A stretch of 64,000 nt of DNA from Bacteroidota bacterium (GTDB taxonomy: Bacteria > Bacteroidota > Bacteroidia > Chitinophagales > Chitinophagaceae): positions 1 to 64,000 of the forward strand of contig JAKPSI010000082.1 in the NCBI GenBank assembly GCA_029555415.1, read 5' to 3'. Made by a program: the position numbers and the translations under genes. The notes under the pieces were generated by a model that saw only the letters and a program-made list of their open reading frames with translations, searched no databases and was not told where the DNA came from. Positions 42,140 through 51,614 of this stretch are shown here, one piece after another (positions within the stretch are counted from its first letter, which is position 1; the number at the start of each line of letters is the position of its first letter).

Positions 42140-43561
42140 TCATTTCTCCACCAACTCATCCGGCAGCAGATATGCTGCCACACCCGTGATATTGTCGTTC
42201 CCACCCCGGTCTTCCGTATGCACCCGGAAAGAAGTGATCGTTTGCGCGGGGAAGGTCATGATGCGCTTATGCCCGATGGTGGTACCATTCAGCTCCCCTA
42301 CTTTATTCTTCCCGTTGAACAGTTCGATCCTGAATTTGCGGATGGACTGTCCGAGGTGAATGGCTTCACGCAGGATGATACAATTCATCTTCGTGGGAGA
42401 TGGTAATTCCATCACGAAATTCTGCAGATTGACACTGTAGGCAGTCGATGCGGGATCCAGTACCCGTAACTGTAATTGATTTGAGGAAATATCACGATCC
42501 GTGAATTCATAATAGGATCGTGCCTGTTTCAGCAGGTTAGCGGCAAAACCTTCATCACGCAGTGTTTTAAATCCGGCGAGTGCGATGCTGTCTTCGGCAC
42601 TGATCAATCCCTTTCTGTTCGGCGGCACATTCAATAACAGATTCGCACCGCGGCCTACACTCTTCAGATAGAGATCAAACAAGTTTTGCGGGGAACGCAC
42701 TTTGCTGTCTTCCGACGCATGCCAGAACCAGCCCGGGCGGATACTCACATCACATTCAGCAGGGATCCAGTTATGGCCATTCACATTGCCCTGATTGAGG
42801 GTATCCTGTGATGGGCCACCGGCGCCTCTTGCAAAGCCTGCAGTATCCAGATAATTCCAGTTGGTCTTTCCCGCGAAGCCGGATTCGTTACCGACCCAGC
42901 GGATATCCGGACCGATATCACTGAACACAACGGTTTTGGGAGAAAGCTGCCGAACCGTGGATTCGAAGCGATGCCAGTCGTACACTTGTTTCTTTCCATT
43001 GGGTCCTTCGCCGTTCGCGCCATCCCACCATAATTCCCAGATGGGACCATAATTCTGGAAGATCTCCTTCATCATGTTCACGAATACATCATTGTATCCA
43101 GGCGTTCCGTATTGGGGATGGTTGCGGTCCCAGGGAGAAATGTAGACCCCGAACTTCAAACCATATTCTTTGCAAGCCTGCGATAATTCTTTCAGCACAT
43201 CTCCTTTTCCATCCTTCCATTTGCTTTCCCGGACGGTATGCGTGGAATATTTGGAAGGCCATAAACAAAAGCCGTCATGGTGTTTGGCCGTGATGATGAT
43301 GCCTTTGGCCCCCGCGGCTTTGGCGACGCGGCACCACTGACGGCAATCCAGATCCGTAGGATTGAAAAGATCTTCGGCCTCCGTGCCATGGCCCCATTCC
43401 AGATCGGTGAAGGTATTGGGGCCGAAATGCATGAAGAGATAGAATTCATTTTCATGCCAGGCGAGTTGCTGTTTGGTGGGCAATACTTTGCTCGCAGGCT
43501 GCGCCGTTACCAGTACAAAACTGAAAAGGAAAACGGGAAGTATTAGTTTAATTTTATTCAT
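42140..43561 (-). CDS. Alpha-L-fucosidase, GH29 (copy 1)
   Basis: The start is the ATG at 43561 (MNKIKLILPVFLFSFVLVTAQ, a signal peptide). The 473-residue exported enzyme carries the GH29 barrel: HFGPNTFTDLEWGHGTE, ITAKHHDGFCLWPSKY, VYISPWDRN and IWELWWDGANG, where Asp180 is the probable nucleophile, followed by a C-terminal beta domain. It is the last gene of the seven-gene glycan cluster and overlaps the GH95 gene by 8 bases. Fucose release from plant, algal or host glycans is likely. Confidence 0.9.
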   Translation of the reverse strand: MNKIKLILPVFLFSFVLVTAQPASKVLPTKQQLAWHENEFYLFMHFGPNTFTDLEWGHGTEAEDLFNPTDLDCRQWCRVAKAAGAKGIIITAKHHDGFCLWPSKYSTHTVRESKWKDGKGDVLKELSQACKEYGLKFGVYISPWDRNHPQYGTPGYNDVFVNMMKEIFQNYGPIWELWWDGANGEGPNGKKQVYDWHRFESTVRQLSPKTVVFSDIGPDIRWVGNESGFAGKTNWNYLDTAGFARGAGGPSQDTLNQGNVNGHNWIPAECDVSIRPGWFWHASEDSKVRSPQNLFDLYLKSVGRGANLLLNVPPNRKGLISAEDSIALAGFKTLRDEGFAANLLKQARSYYEFTDRDISSNQLQLRVLDPASTAYSVNLQNFVMELPSPTKMNCIILREAIHLGQSIRKFRIELFNGKNKVGELNGTTIGHKRIMTFPAQTITSFRVHTEDRGGNDNITGVAAYLLPDELVEK

Positions 43562-45869
43562 TGCTAATTGTAAATGAAATGAGTTGTCCTGGTTTGGTTT
43601 CCACATGAGTAAGTCCATCCCAGTCCGAAATTGCATTATTTGTCGCCCCTTTTATTGAATATTTTATGAAAGGCAATTTAATGTCTAAAGTTCCGCCTGC
43701 TAGTGATTTGACAGTGATTTGAGTTATGACTCCATTTGCTTTTTTTCCTGATACCAGGAAAGCTCCCTCTGTACGTAAGGTAGAGAAAGATATATTTTTC
43801 CATGAATCAGGTACTGCTGGAAACACTTCAATATACCCTTTATCACTTCTGATCAGCATTTCATTTATGCCCTGCGCAAAAGCGAAATTACCTTCTAATG
43901 TAAACGGGCGATATGTAAAGGACGAGTACTGCCCGCCTTTCTGATCACCGTTCAAGTGGAAACTATTGATAGAACAGAAATTCGTTGCAAAATGCCTCAG
44001 CATAGCGGCAGCACTATCTCCTTCATTCGCCCGGGAATATAAACACGCCATCCAACTGAAGGAATACCCGCACCACTCGCGGGTTCCCATTCGCTCAATA
44101 TGGCGTAATGAGTTGCGGATGACCTTTGCGTCCTTTTCATTATCAATATCCAGAAGTCCAAGAGGATAGATAGCCATATAGGGAGACATATGGCGGTGTG
44201 AAATATCGAGGTTTTGCCCAGTGGAAATGGTTAAGCCGGTTTCGTTTGTATCAAGATCGGGAAAATTGGGCCTATCAACCTGATGACCCATACTTATATA
44301 ATATTTTAAACCAGAGGAAGCATAACTTTCACTGTAATAATTCGGATAAAAATACTGTAATAAAGCAAGATCATAATTCGTGAACTGATCATACCAGGCA
44401 TGAATGCTGTTGTCATGGAATTCAGGGCTGGAACTAAGTGGTAAATGAATAGGCCAGCCGTCTGCAATATTATAATCCGCAGGTAATGATCTTATCCAAT
44501 TCGTATCAGATGAGCAAATATTATCAAAATAAGTGCGCACATCTTCAAAATAAGGTTGAAGCCGGTCATCCAGAAATTTCTTATCCATACTGTAAATCCA
44601 CTGCCAGTAAAAATGCTGGGCTAGCCAAGCCACTGTTGTCGGACTCATGGAATACTGGATCCAGCCACCCATGGCTTTGCCGCTGATCGTGGTTACGCCG
44701 GGCACATTCAATCCATCCACTCCGAAATACTGTTTGGTCCATTTTTTATTCTCATTCCTCACTTTCCATAACCAGTTCGTGTAACTGGCGGTCAAGTCCA
44801 GGTGATTGGAAACATAGCCCGGCCAGTAACTCAGCTGGGTATTGAGGTCGTGATGGAGATCCCCTTTCCACGGCGGGAGATTGCCATTGTCGGCTGTCCA
44901 GATGGCTTGCAAGGAAATAGGTGGTGTATTGCTTCGAGCTACACACCCGAATTTATAGAGCTCGAGATAATATTGTTTTTCGAGGATCGTATCCGGCAGA
45001 CTGACCGATGAACGGCTCCAGAAATCATTCCACCAGCTTATATGTGCCGTCCATCCGGTGGAAGCATCATTGAGTAATGGTGGCAGGTTCGCGTGCTTAT
45101 TATTTGTTATGGTCCATTGCCCGAGCAGTTTATTACCAGGAAAACGTTTCCATTGCACATAGACCTCATAATAATTGCCATTCCATGTTGGTTGGTGATA
45201 CAGGATGCTATTCGCGGTGCGTGTGACCGATCCCTTTTGATATCCTAATTTTTGCAGACCCTGGCCTTCAACACTGTTGCCTGATGCACCTGCATCAGAT
45301 GAAACGTAAGCCGGTATCATCAATTCAGGTAACGCCGGGTCAGTTTTCAGGTTCAAAAATCCGAAATACCCTGTTTCTCTGGTCGCGTGAATATAATTAT
45401 CGAAGATCACTCCATTACTGAAACGGATCGTGGAAAGGCCATTGCTGATATCAAGCGTATTGGAAATAACCGTACCGATCTTCGCGAGATCGAATTCCAG
45501 CGCAGCACCCGGGATCTTGGTCGGCGCCGGGTATTTTTCATACGGCTCATCACCGATCTTCTGCACAGAATCATACTGGTTCAATTTCACTTTCTCCACC
45601 ACCCAACTGAATTTCAGTTTGTCGATCTCGGGCATTGGACGGTCATCCCAAAGATCCACACGGTCGAGCGACATGCGCAGATGATCCCCTTTCTGCCAGA
45701 TCAGCGCACCGAGCCAGCCATTGCCGAGGGGCATTCCCTCATCCCAGCGTTTGGCCAGTGTGTCGAAATGCAGGTTATGCGCAGCCTTCGGGCTGTGCGT
45801 AGCCTGTGGCTGCGCACGCAAAGCAACAAAAGCCAGCAATGCCGTTGCAAGTAGAAGAGGTCGCTTCAT
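43554..45869 (-). CDS. GH95-like glycoside hydrolase (divergent)
   Basis: The start at 45869 (MKRPLLLATALLAFVALRAQ) gives a signal peptide. The 771-residue protein has the GH95 layout: an N-terminal beta domain with EGMPLGNGWLGALIW and RVDLWDDRP, an (alpha/alpha)6 barrel, and a C-terminal beta domain. The barrel block is LQAIWTADNGNLPPWKGDLH then HDLNTQLSYWP, where typical GH95 proteins have N-x-N; here Asp-Leu-Asn, so one of the two conserved Asn looks replaced by Asp. HRHMSPYMAIYPLG matches HRHLSHLYGLYPG. Alpha-1,2-fucosidase or alpha-L-galactosidase activity is possible. Its second half (43.6-44.6 kb) is visibly richer in A/T than neighbours. Confidence 0.8.
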   Translation of the reverse strand: MKRPLLLATALLAFVALRAQPQATHSPKAAHNLHFDTLAKRWDEGMPLGNGWLGALIWQKGDHLRMSLDRVDLWDDRPMPEIDKLKFSWVVEKVKLNQYDSVQKIGDEPYEKYPAPTKIPGAALEFDLAKIGTVISNTLDISNGLSTIRFSNGVIFDNYIHATRETGYFGFLNLKTDPALPELMIPAYVSSDAGASGNSVEGQGLQKLGYQKGSVTRTANSILYHQPTWNGNYYEVYVQWKRFPGNKLLGQWTITNNKHANLPPLLNDASTGWTAHISWWNDFWSRSSVSLPDTILEKQYYLELYKFGCVARSNTPPISLQAIWTADNGNLPPWKGDLHHDLNTQLSYWPGYVSNHLDLTASYTNWLWKVRNENKKWTKQYFGVDGLNVPGVTTISGKAMGGWIQYSMSPTTVAWLAQHFYWQWIYSMDKKFLDDRLQPYFEDVRTYFDNICSSDTNWIRSLPADYNIADGWPIHLPLSSSPEFHDNSIHAWYDQFTNYDLALLQYFYPNYYSESYASSGLKYYISMGHQVDRPNFPDLDTNETGLTISTGQNLDISHRHMSPYMAIYPLGLLDIDNEKDAKVIRNSLRHIERMGTREWCGYSFSWMACLYSRANEGDSAAAMLRHFATNFCSINSFHLNGDQKGGQYSSFTYRPFTLEGNFAFAQGINEMLIRSDKGYIEVFPAVPDSWKNISFSTLRTEGAFLVSGKKANGVITQITVKSLAGGTLDIKLPFIKYSIKGATNNAISDWDGLTHVETKPGQLISFTISNE

Positions 45870-45884
45870 GTATAGAGTCAACAA

Positions 45885-47144
45885 TTAATAATCCACTTTA
45901 TAATCCTTCTTCACAGGCTGTCCGCTCCAGGCTTTCTTAGCGGTCCAGTCCGCCGGCGGTGCTGCCCAAAAAGGATCTGTTGCCGGTAAACCCAGCGTAA
46001 GGAATCCGAGTGAGCAGATGTACAGACTGCCGGTGGAAGTGTACTGATCGGCCACCATCGGCTGATGTCCGGCCATACCCAGTAATAACCAGCCTTTCTC
46101 ATCAAAAGTACCGGCGATCTCAAACTGGTTGTGCATGATCTTCGTTAAGGCGCAACGCACTTGCGCGGGTAAGACATATTCCGGCAGTTTATGCATCAGT
46201 GAAACCTGTGCCAGTGCCTGAAAAGCACCGACACGATAGGTGATGGACCGGCCGACCGGAGGATAGGTCCCTTCCGGGGAGATCATGCGTTCCAGCAATT
46301 CGCTGTAACGTACCATGCGTTTCAGGGCCTGATCATAATCTTCCTGCTTCGCGAGTTTCTTCTCCACCATGATCTGTAACATATCGACAAGCATGGAATG
46401 GATCACATATGAGTTGTAATAATCCATCGCGAAATGTTCGCCGTCATCATAGAAACCATCGCCGATATACCATTCCTTGATCTTATGGAACGCGTAATCG
46501 ATACGGGCGGGATCATAATCCTCCCCGATCTTGAGTAAGAATGTTTCCGTCATGCCCGCGAACAACAACCAGTTATTGTACCAGGCTTTGCGGGTACGCA
46601 ATGCTTTGAATTCTTCGATATATCTTTTTTTCGTCAGGCTGTCGAGCGGATCCCACAATACTTTTGGTGCACGGAGAAATGCTTGCGCCACGTAAGCTGC
46701 GTCCACCAATGGTTGCAGCTCAGTGCGGAAATTCAGGTAATCAGGACTGGAAGGGTCCACCGCGTTCTTTAACCCTTTCAGTAATTCTGAAGTGAGCTGT
46801 TTCCGCATTTGTCCTTCTTTGGTATCATCTTCCGGTAATGCGAGCCAGGGTGCGAGTCCGGCCATGGTGCGGCCCACGGCTTCCAGATGCGTGACTTTTT
46901 TCAGGTTGAGGAAATAATCCGGACCAGCCTCCTGCGGCATATTCTGATGTAAAGTCCCTTCCGCCAGATTGTGGACCACGGGGTAAGTGATCTTATACAA
47001 CAGATCACACCAGTACTGACGGTCCTGCAGACCCGGTGCCAGCACCGGCGCTGCAACAATCGGTTTTGCTTTTCCTTTCTGCGCATGCAGGGAAGGCAGA
47101 CTGAAACAGAAGATCGCTGCAAGCAGGAGCCGGGGTCGGTTCAT
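45885..47144 (-). CDS. DUF2264 protein
   Basis: The start at 47144 (MNRPRLLLAAIFCFSLPSLHAQ) gives a signal peptide; the frame runs 24 bases further up, into the neighbour. The 419-residue protein is alpha-helical with RQYWCDLLYKITYPVVHNLA, FRTELQPLVDAAYVAQAFLRAP, WYNNWLLFAGMTETFLL and YSNSYVIHSM-like blocks of the DUF2264 family, which has an (alpha/alpha) toroid expected of glycan-active enzymes. Members occur in pectin and ulvan degradation loci. Activity not established. Confidence 0.85.
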   Translation of the reverse strand: MNRPRLLLAAIFCFSLPSLHAQKGKAKPIVAAPVLAPGLQDRQYWCDLLYKITYPVVHNLAEGTLHQNMPQEAGPDYFLNLKKVTHLEAVGRTMAGLAPWLALPEDDTKEGQMRKQLTSELLKGLKNAVDPSSPDYLNFRTELQPLVDAAYVAQAFLRAPKVLWDPLDSLTKKRYIEEFKALRTRKAWYNNWLLFAGMTETFLLKIGEDYDPARIDYAFHKIKEWYIGDGFYDDGEHFAMDYYNSYVIHSMLVDMLQIMVEKKLAKQEDYDQALKRMVRYSELLERMISPEGTYPPVGRSITYRVGAFQALAQVSLMHKLPEYVLPAQVRCALTKIMHNQFEIAGTFDEKGWLLLGMAGHQPMVADQYTSTGSLYICSLGFLTLGLPATDPFWAAPPADWTAKKAWSGQPVKKDYKVDY

Positions 47145-47149
47145 AATCT

Positions 47150-48343
47150 TTATTTTTTGAGATACCATTTTTTATACCGGAGTAAAGCCTCCACGAAATA
47201 ATAGTCCGCATAGGTCAGTGGTACATCGATCTCGGACTTATGAGGGATCGATCCTACACTATGAAGCAGAAGAAAACCGCCGTTCTTTCCGGGTGTCGCA
47301 AGATAGGCGGGCGATGAAAGGTAGACGATGATCGTCTTCGCCACATCCAGGTATTCTTTCTTTTCTTTCCCTGTTGTGTATTGACCCAACTCCAGCAATG
47401 CCGAAGCCATGATCGCGCCGGCGGATACATCCCGCTTCACATCCGGTCCGCCGGGTACACTGTAATCCCAGTACGGGATCTTATCGGCCGGGAGATTCGG
47501 ATGATGGATCAGGTAATCAGCGATATGCCTGGCCTGCATTAAATAACTTTTCTTCCGGGTGAACCGGTACATCATGGTGTATCCGTACAGTCCCCATGAT
47601 TGTCCGCGTGCCCAAGATGATGAATCAGCTGCACCCTGTGCAGTTTTTTTTGCGCGGGGCAAACCGGTTTGCAGATCATAGTCGATCACATGCCATGTAC
47701 TGTAATCAGGGCGGAAATGATTGATGATCGTCGTGTTGGCATGGGTTTCAGCGATATCGGCTAACTGGTTTTCGCCGCCATTAGCGGCGGACCATTCCAG
47801 TAATTCGAGGTTCATCATGTTGTCGATGATCACAGGGCAGCGGAATGCGGCACTGGAATCCCACGACTGTATCGCTTTGATCGAAGGACGGTAGCGTTTG
47901 GTAAGCGTTTGCGCTGCGGTCAGGATAACTTCTTTATAAGCCGGATCTTTCGTAATGCGGTATGCATTTCCAAATGAACAGAACATCATGAAGCCGAGAT
48001 CATGATTCCCGGTGTAATATTTTTCTTTTTCCAGGATGGAAAGTTTTTGTTCCGCTGCTTTCCGGAGCGAAGCATCTCCAGAAAATTCATAGAGATACCA
48101 GAGTGTGCCCGGATAGAAGCCGCTGGTCCACCATTCCAGGTTACTGGTCACCAAACGATCCGCGGCTGCATTGTACGTGCGCGGCATGGAGTCAGCCGGC
48201 ACGGTATTCATCAGCACATGGTATTGCTGTACCGCGAATTTCAGATCATTATCTATTACTTTCCGAAGATCGGTTTGTGCATCGGGTTGTGCCTGCAACA
48301 ACTGACTGAAGCAAAGGCAAACCACCAGTAATTTTTGGTTCAT
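47150..48343 (-). CDS. Unsaturated glucuronyl/rhamnogalacturonyl hydrolase, GH88 type
   Basis: A 397-residue exported enzyme (signal ends LLQAQ). The (alpha/alpha)6 barrel blocks match GH88: WWTSGFYPGTLWYLYE, GNHDLGFMMFCSFGNAY with the first catalytic Asp, VIIDNMMNLELLEW with the second, and ARGQSWGLYGYTMMYRF. GH88 acts on the 4,5-unsaturated uronic acid left by polysaccharide lyases, so it implies that this cluster handles lyase products, although no lyase lies here. Confidence 0.92.
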   Translation of the reverse strand: MNQKLLVVCLCFSQLLQAQPDAQTDLRKVIDNDLKFAVQQYHVLMNTVPADSMPRTYNAAADRLVTSNLEWWTSGFYPGTLWYLYEFSGDASLRKAAEQKLSILEKEKYYTGNHDLGFMMFCSFGNAYRITKDPAYKEVILTAAQTLTKRYRPSIKAIQSWDSSAAFRCPVIIDNMMNLELLEWSAANGGENQLADIAETHANTTIINHFRPDYSTWHVIDYDLQTGLPRAKKTAQGAADSSSWARGQSWGLYGYTMMYRFTRKKSYLMQARHIADYLIHHPNLPADKIPYWDYSVPGGPDVKRDVSAGAIMASALLELGQYTTGKEKKEYLDVAKTIIVYLSSPAYLATPGKNGGFLLLHSVGSIPHKSEIDVPLTYADYYFVEALLRYKKWYLKK

Positions 48344-48366
48344 ATGGTTACAATTAAGGACAGGCC

Positions 48367-49461
48367 TTATTTCCAGATCACATCCACTGCCGGTGCCACC
48401 GGATGATCCGTCTTGAATACTTTTCCGATCAGTTTCGCGATGGTCTGCGCGAATTGCTGCTGATACAACTGTGCACCGCCCTTCACCACGCCTTTCGCGG
48501 GTACACCGGGGCCGATGACGCCGAACCAGATCTGATAGGAATCAGCAATGGTATTATTATGACTCGTCCATTCTTCTTTTTTGATATCGCCCCTGCCATG
48601 ATCGGTCGTGATCAGGATCGCTGTCTTGTTGCGGTATTGGGGATCGGACTGCACATACTGCCAGATCTCTCTGATCCATTCATCTACCTGATGTGCGGCA
48701 TTGAGATAATCGAAGTAACGGCCAGCATGCGCCCACTCATCCGTTTCGCCGTAAGAAATATAAAGTACACGCGGCTTCTTGTTCTTCAGATAATCCATCG
48801 CGCTGTAATGTGTGAATACATCAAGGCATTCGCCCATACCAAAAGGTTTGTAAGACTGGTCCTTCATTTTGTTGATCAGTTGTTCCGCGGCGGTCGGTTT
48901 CTCACCACCGGCATGATCGAATGAAGAGATAACCGGGAAACCGGAACGCTTTTCATTCAGGATGCGGTCGAACGCGTCCCAGGCGCCATAAGCAGCTACT
49001 TTTCCTTTGATACCCGGCTGCCGGTTGAGGAATGCCAGCACATTCTCATTGGGATTGGGCGGAAAGTCATTACTGTTGACGGCCGTATCCGGATAACCGG
49101 TCATGATCTCATTGTATCCGGGATAAGAGAACCAGTAAGGATTGGCATTGTCCACTTTGGAATCCAGCCAGCGGTTACCATACAACTGGCCTTTTGAACC
49201 AACGAATTTCGTCAGGAACGGAAGTAATTTCTCCCTTCTTTCCAGCGCATCATTGCTCCAGTATTGCTTGAAGATGGCGGCACTGTCGCCCTGATTGAAT
49301 TGTCCGTTATTCGCAATAACAGAATCCATGCCGCCAAACACTTCCTGCCAGCGGAATCCATCGGTTGTGATCACGATGATATTTTCCGCTTTGGTTTGCG
49401 CGCATGCGATCGTGGCCGTGAACAGACCTGTGATCAGGAATATCCTTTTCATATTTTTCAT
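48367..49461 (-). CDS. Alkaline-phosphatase-superfamily protein
   Basis: A 364-residue exported protein (signal ends IACAQ). The AP-superfamily metal sites are visible as ITTDGFRWQEVFGG at the start and LITTDHGRGDI late. The body with GQLYGNRWLDSKVDNANPYW and YGETDEWAHAGRYFDYLNA resembles proteins annotated as type I phosphodiesterase/nucleotide pyrophosphatase, not classical sulfatases (no CxPxR motif). The start could also be the second Met, three codons on. Its role among glycosidases is unclear; removal of phosphoryl groups from the glycan is one possibility. Confidence 0.85.
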   Translation of the reverse strand: MKNMKRIFLITGLFTATIACAQTKAENIIVITTDGFRWQEVFGGMDSVIANNGQFNQGDSAAIFKQYWSNDALERREKLLPFLTKFVGSKGQLYGNRWLDSKVDNANPYWFSYPGYNEIMTGYPDTAVNSNDFPPNPNENVLAFLNRQPGIKGKVAAYGAWDAFDRILNEKRSGFPVISSFDHAGGEKPTAAEQLINKMKDQSYKPFGMGECLDVFTHYSAMDYLKNKKPRVLYISYGETDEWAHAGRYFDYLNAAHQVDEWIREIWQYVQSDPQYRNKTAILITTDHGRGDIKKEEWTSHNNTIADSYQIWFGVIGPGVPAKGVVKGGAQLYQQQFAQTIAKLIGKVFKTDHPVAPAVDVIWK

Positions 49462-49465
49462 TCAG

Positions 49466-51601
49466 TTAACGAAAAAGAACAACGGAAGGGATCACCTCTT
49501 TTTTACCACCATCCGGTTGCCAGGACGCGCTCAGTTCATTGCCACCGCCACTGTCATAATACCGAACCGCGATCTTATGGTATCCTTTTTTCAAAGCCAC
49601 ACGTCCTGACTTCTCAGTAGCCCCATGGTCTCCGTCATTATCCACTACCAGCTCATCATCGATCAGTAACTGACTGCCGTCATCCGATGTGGTGAAGAAA
49701 GTATAAAAACCATCAGCAGGGGCTTTGATGAATCCGTTGAACAATAATCCGAATTTTTCTTTTCTCCCTTTTTCCGACAATGAGATCTCTAAAGCATTTC
49801 CTGCTTTCACCGGAACACCTTCAAAAGCGTTCTTCATGCTGATTGGCGCCGAAGGTTCAAAATAACTGAAACGCAGTCCCTGTTTCTGACCAAGTATATT
49901 CGAGGACTTGTGCCAGGCGAAAACCTTCGCTTCTTTTTCCGCAACTGCGCCGGGTATTGCACCGGTAAGAAATGAACAGGCTTTAATAGTTGTGGTCGCG
50001 CTTACAGTAAATGGTTTCATGTACATCGGTGAAGATGTTGTGGGAACGGAACCATCTGTCGTGTAATGGATCATTTCACTTCCTGCAGCGGATAGTGTTA
50101 TTTCCGGCTGCATCGAGCCTGGCTTGTAAGCCAGGTGGATAGAGGGTTTCGGCGCGAACTTCCCGAAACCGGCGATCTTCAGTACAAAGGCATACGGCGT
50201 TTTGATCTTATTCGGATTGTATGCAGGCAGGGTCACTTCCACATCTTTCCCGGTTTGCTTCCAGCTTGCGGTTTGTCCGGAGGCGAGCAGTTTTATGGCT
50301 GTCCCTGCGGGCAGTTCGATATCATGCAGCGTGATGCTGCCATTATCCGGATAACGGGGTAAGATGGCATACAGGTCGTTCTTATCACTATTATAAGTAT
50401 AGAAAACTTCTTTGACCGCATAGCCGGGATCGGGGTCAACGGTCAGTTTCAATAACAGATCACCGCTGCCACTGGCAGGTTTGTAATCACGACGTCCTTC
50501 ACTCCATTGCGAAACGGTCTTCCAGCGTGATGTGCCGTAGATCGCTTCGCCGTTCACATTCATCCAGTCGCCGATCTGCAACAAACGTTCCTGCATGATG
50601 GGCGGGATCTTGCCGTGTTCATCAGGGCCGATATCAAGAAGAAAATTACCCCCGCGGCTCACTTTATCAATGAGCTGTAATACGAGCGACTGTGCGGAAT
50701 TATAATCCCAGGCATCTTCCTCACGGTTATAACCATACGAAAATCCCATTCCTCTGCTTTCCTCGAAGTAATGATCCTCAAAATCCAGGTCAGGCTGGTA
50801 TTCCGGCGTATAAATATTGCCATGCGTGAAACGGACACCGGACCCCCAGCGATCATAGGTCACCACACGGTCCTTCACCGGACTTTCATTGTACAGCCAG
50901 GAAATGAACTGCTGGCTCTTCCATAATTTATCGGATGCATCCCAGTCGCCATCCGTCCAGAACACATCCGGCTTGTAAGTATTCACCAGTTCCTTCATCT
51001 GTGGCCAGGTATGGGTATCCGAGAATTTCTGCGGATCGGATTTCCATAACGGATTGAACCATTCATATAATGAATAGTACATACCCGGATGGACGGAGGT
51101 CTTGCGCACAGCCGTGAACAGATCGCCCAGCAGATCACGCTTCGGACCCGCATCTACCGCGTTCCAGGGAAAGCCCCAGTCGCGGTTCGATTCCTTATTC
51201 GGCCACAAACAGAAACCATCATGGTGTTTGGAAGTGAGTACGATATATTTTGCACCCGACTTCTCGAACAGCTGCGCCCATTCATCGGGATTGTACAGTT
51301 CCGCCTTGAAATCCTTCTCCAGATCATAATAGCTGCGATCACCGAACTTGGCTTTGTGAAATTTGATACGTGACGAGTCGCCATTGTTCAGTCCGTTCTG
51401 ATACCATTCGGAATAATTGCCTTTGGTGCACCAGCCGGGCACCGCGTACACACCCCAGTGGATGAAGATGCCGAATTTGGCATCCTTGAACCATTGCGGA
51501 ACAGGGCGTTTGTCAAGACTTTCCCATGTGGGTTGATAAGTTTGCGCGATGGCACCGCCCATAAGGAGCAGCCCCAGCGATAACAGCAAGGATCGTTTCA
51601 T
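49466..51601 (-). CDS. Alpha-L-fucosidase, GH29 (copy 2) with chitobiase-like and PA14 modules
   Basis: A 711-residue exported enzyme (signal ends GGAIAQ). The GH29 barrel covers about residues 20-340 with KFGIFIHWGVYAVPGW, TSKHHDGFCLWPNKE and DVFWTDGDWD, where Asp217 is the probable nucleophile. A beta domain follows, then a chitobiase/hexosaminidase C-terminal-like module (IHYTTDGSVPTTSSPMYM, about 520-560) and a PA14 domain (about 610-711, DGFYTFFTTSDDGSQLLID). The extra modules suggest binding to insoluble or complex glycans. It differs from copy 1 in domain makeup, so the two probably have different specificities. Confidence 0.9.
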   Translation of the reverse strand: MKRSLLLSLGLLLMGGAIAQTYQPTWESLDKRPVPQWFKDAKFGIFIHWGVYAVPGWCTKGNYSEWYQNGLNNGDSSRIKFHKAKFGDRSYYDLEKDFKAELYNPDEWAQLFEKSGAKYIVLTSKHHDGFCLWPNKESNRDWGFPWNAVDAGPKRDLLGDLFTAVRKTSVHPGMYYSLYEWFNPLWKSDPQKFSDTHTWPQMKELVNTYKPDVFWTDGDWDASDKLWKSQQFISWLYNESPVKDRVVTYDRWGSGVRFTHGNIYTPEYQPDLDFEDHYFEESRGMGFSYGYNREEDAWDYNSAQSLVLQLIDKVSRGGNFLLDIGPDEHGKIPPIMQERLLQIGDWMNVNGEAIYGTSRWKTVSQWSEGRRDYKPASGSGDLLLKLTVDPDPGYAVKEVFYTYNSDKNDLYAILPRYPDNGSITLHDIELPAGTAIKLLASGQTASWKQTGKDVEVTLPAYNPNKIKTPYAFVLKIAGFGKFAPKPSIHLAYKPGSMQPEITLSAAGSEMIHYTTDGSVPTTSSPMYMKPFTVSATTTIKACSFLTGAIPGAVAEKEAKVFAWHKSSNILGQKQGLRFSYFEPSAPISMKNAFEGVPVKAGNALEISLSEKGRKEKFGLLFNGFIKAPADGFYTFFTTSDDGSQLLIDDELVVDNDGDHGATEKSGRVALKKGYHKIAVRYYDSGGGNELSASWQPDGGKKEVIPSVVLFR

Positions 51602-51614
51602 AATTTATATTGGT

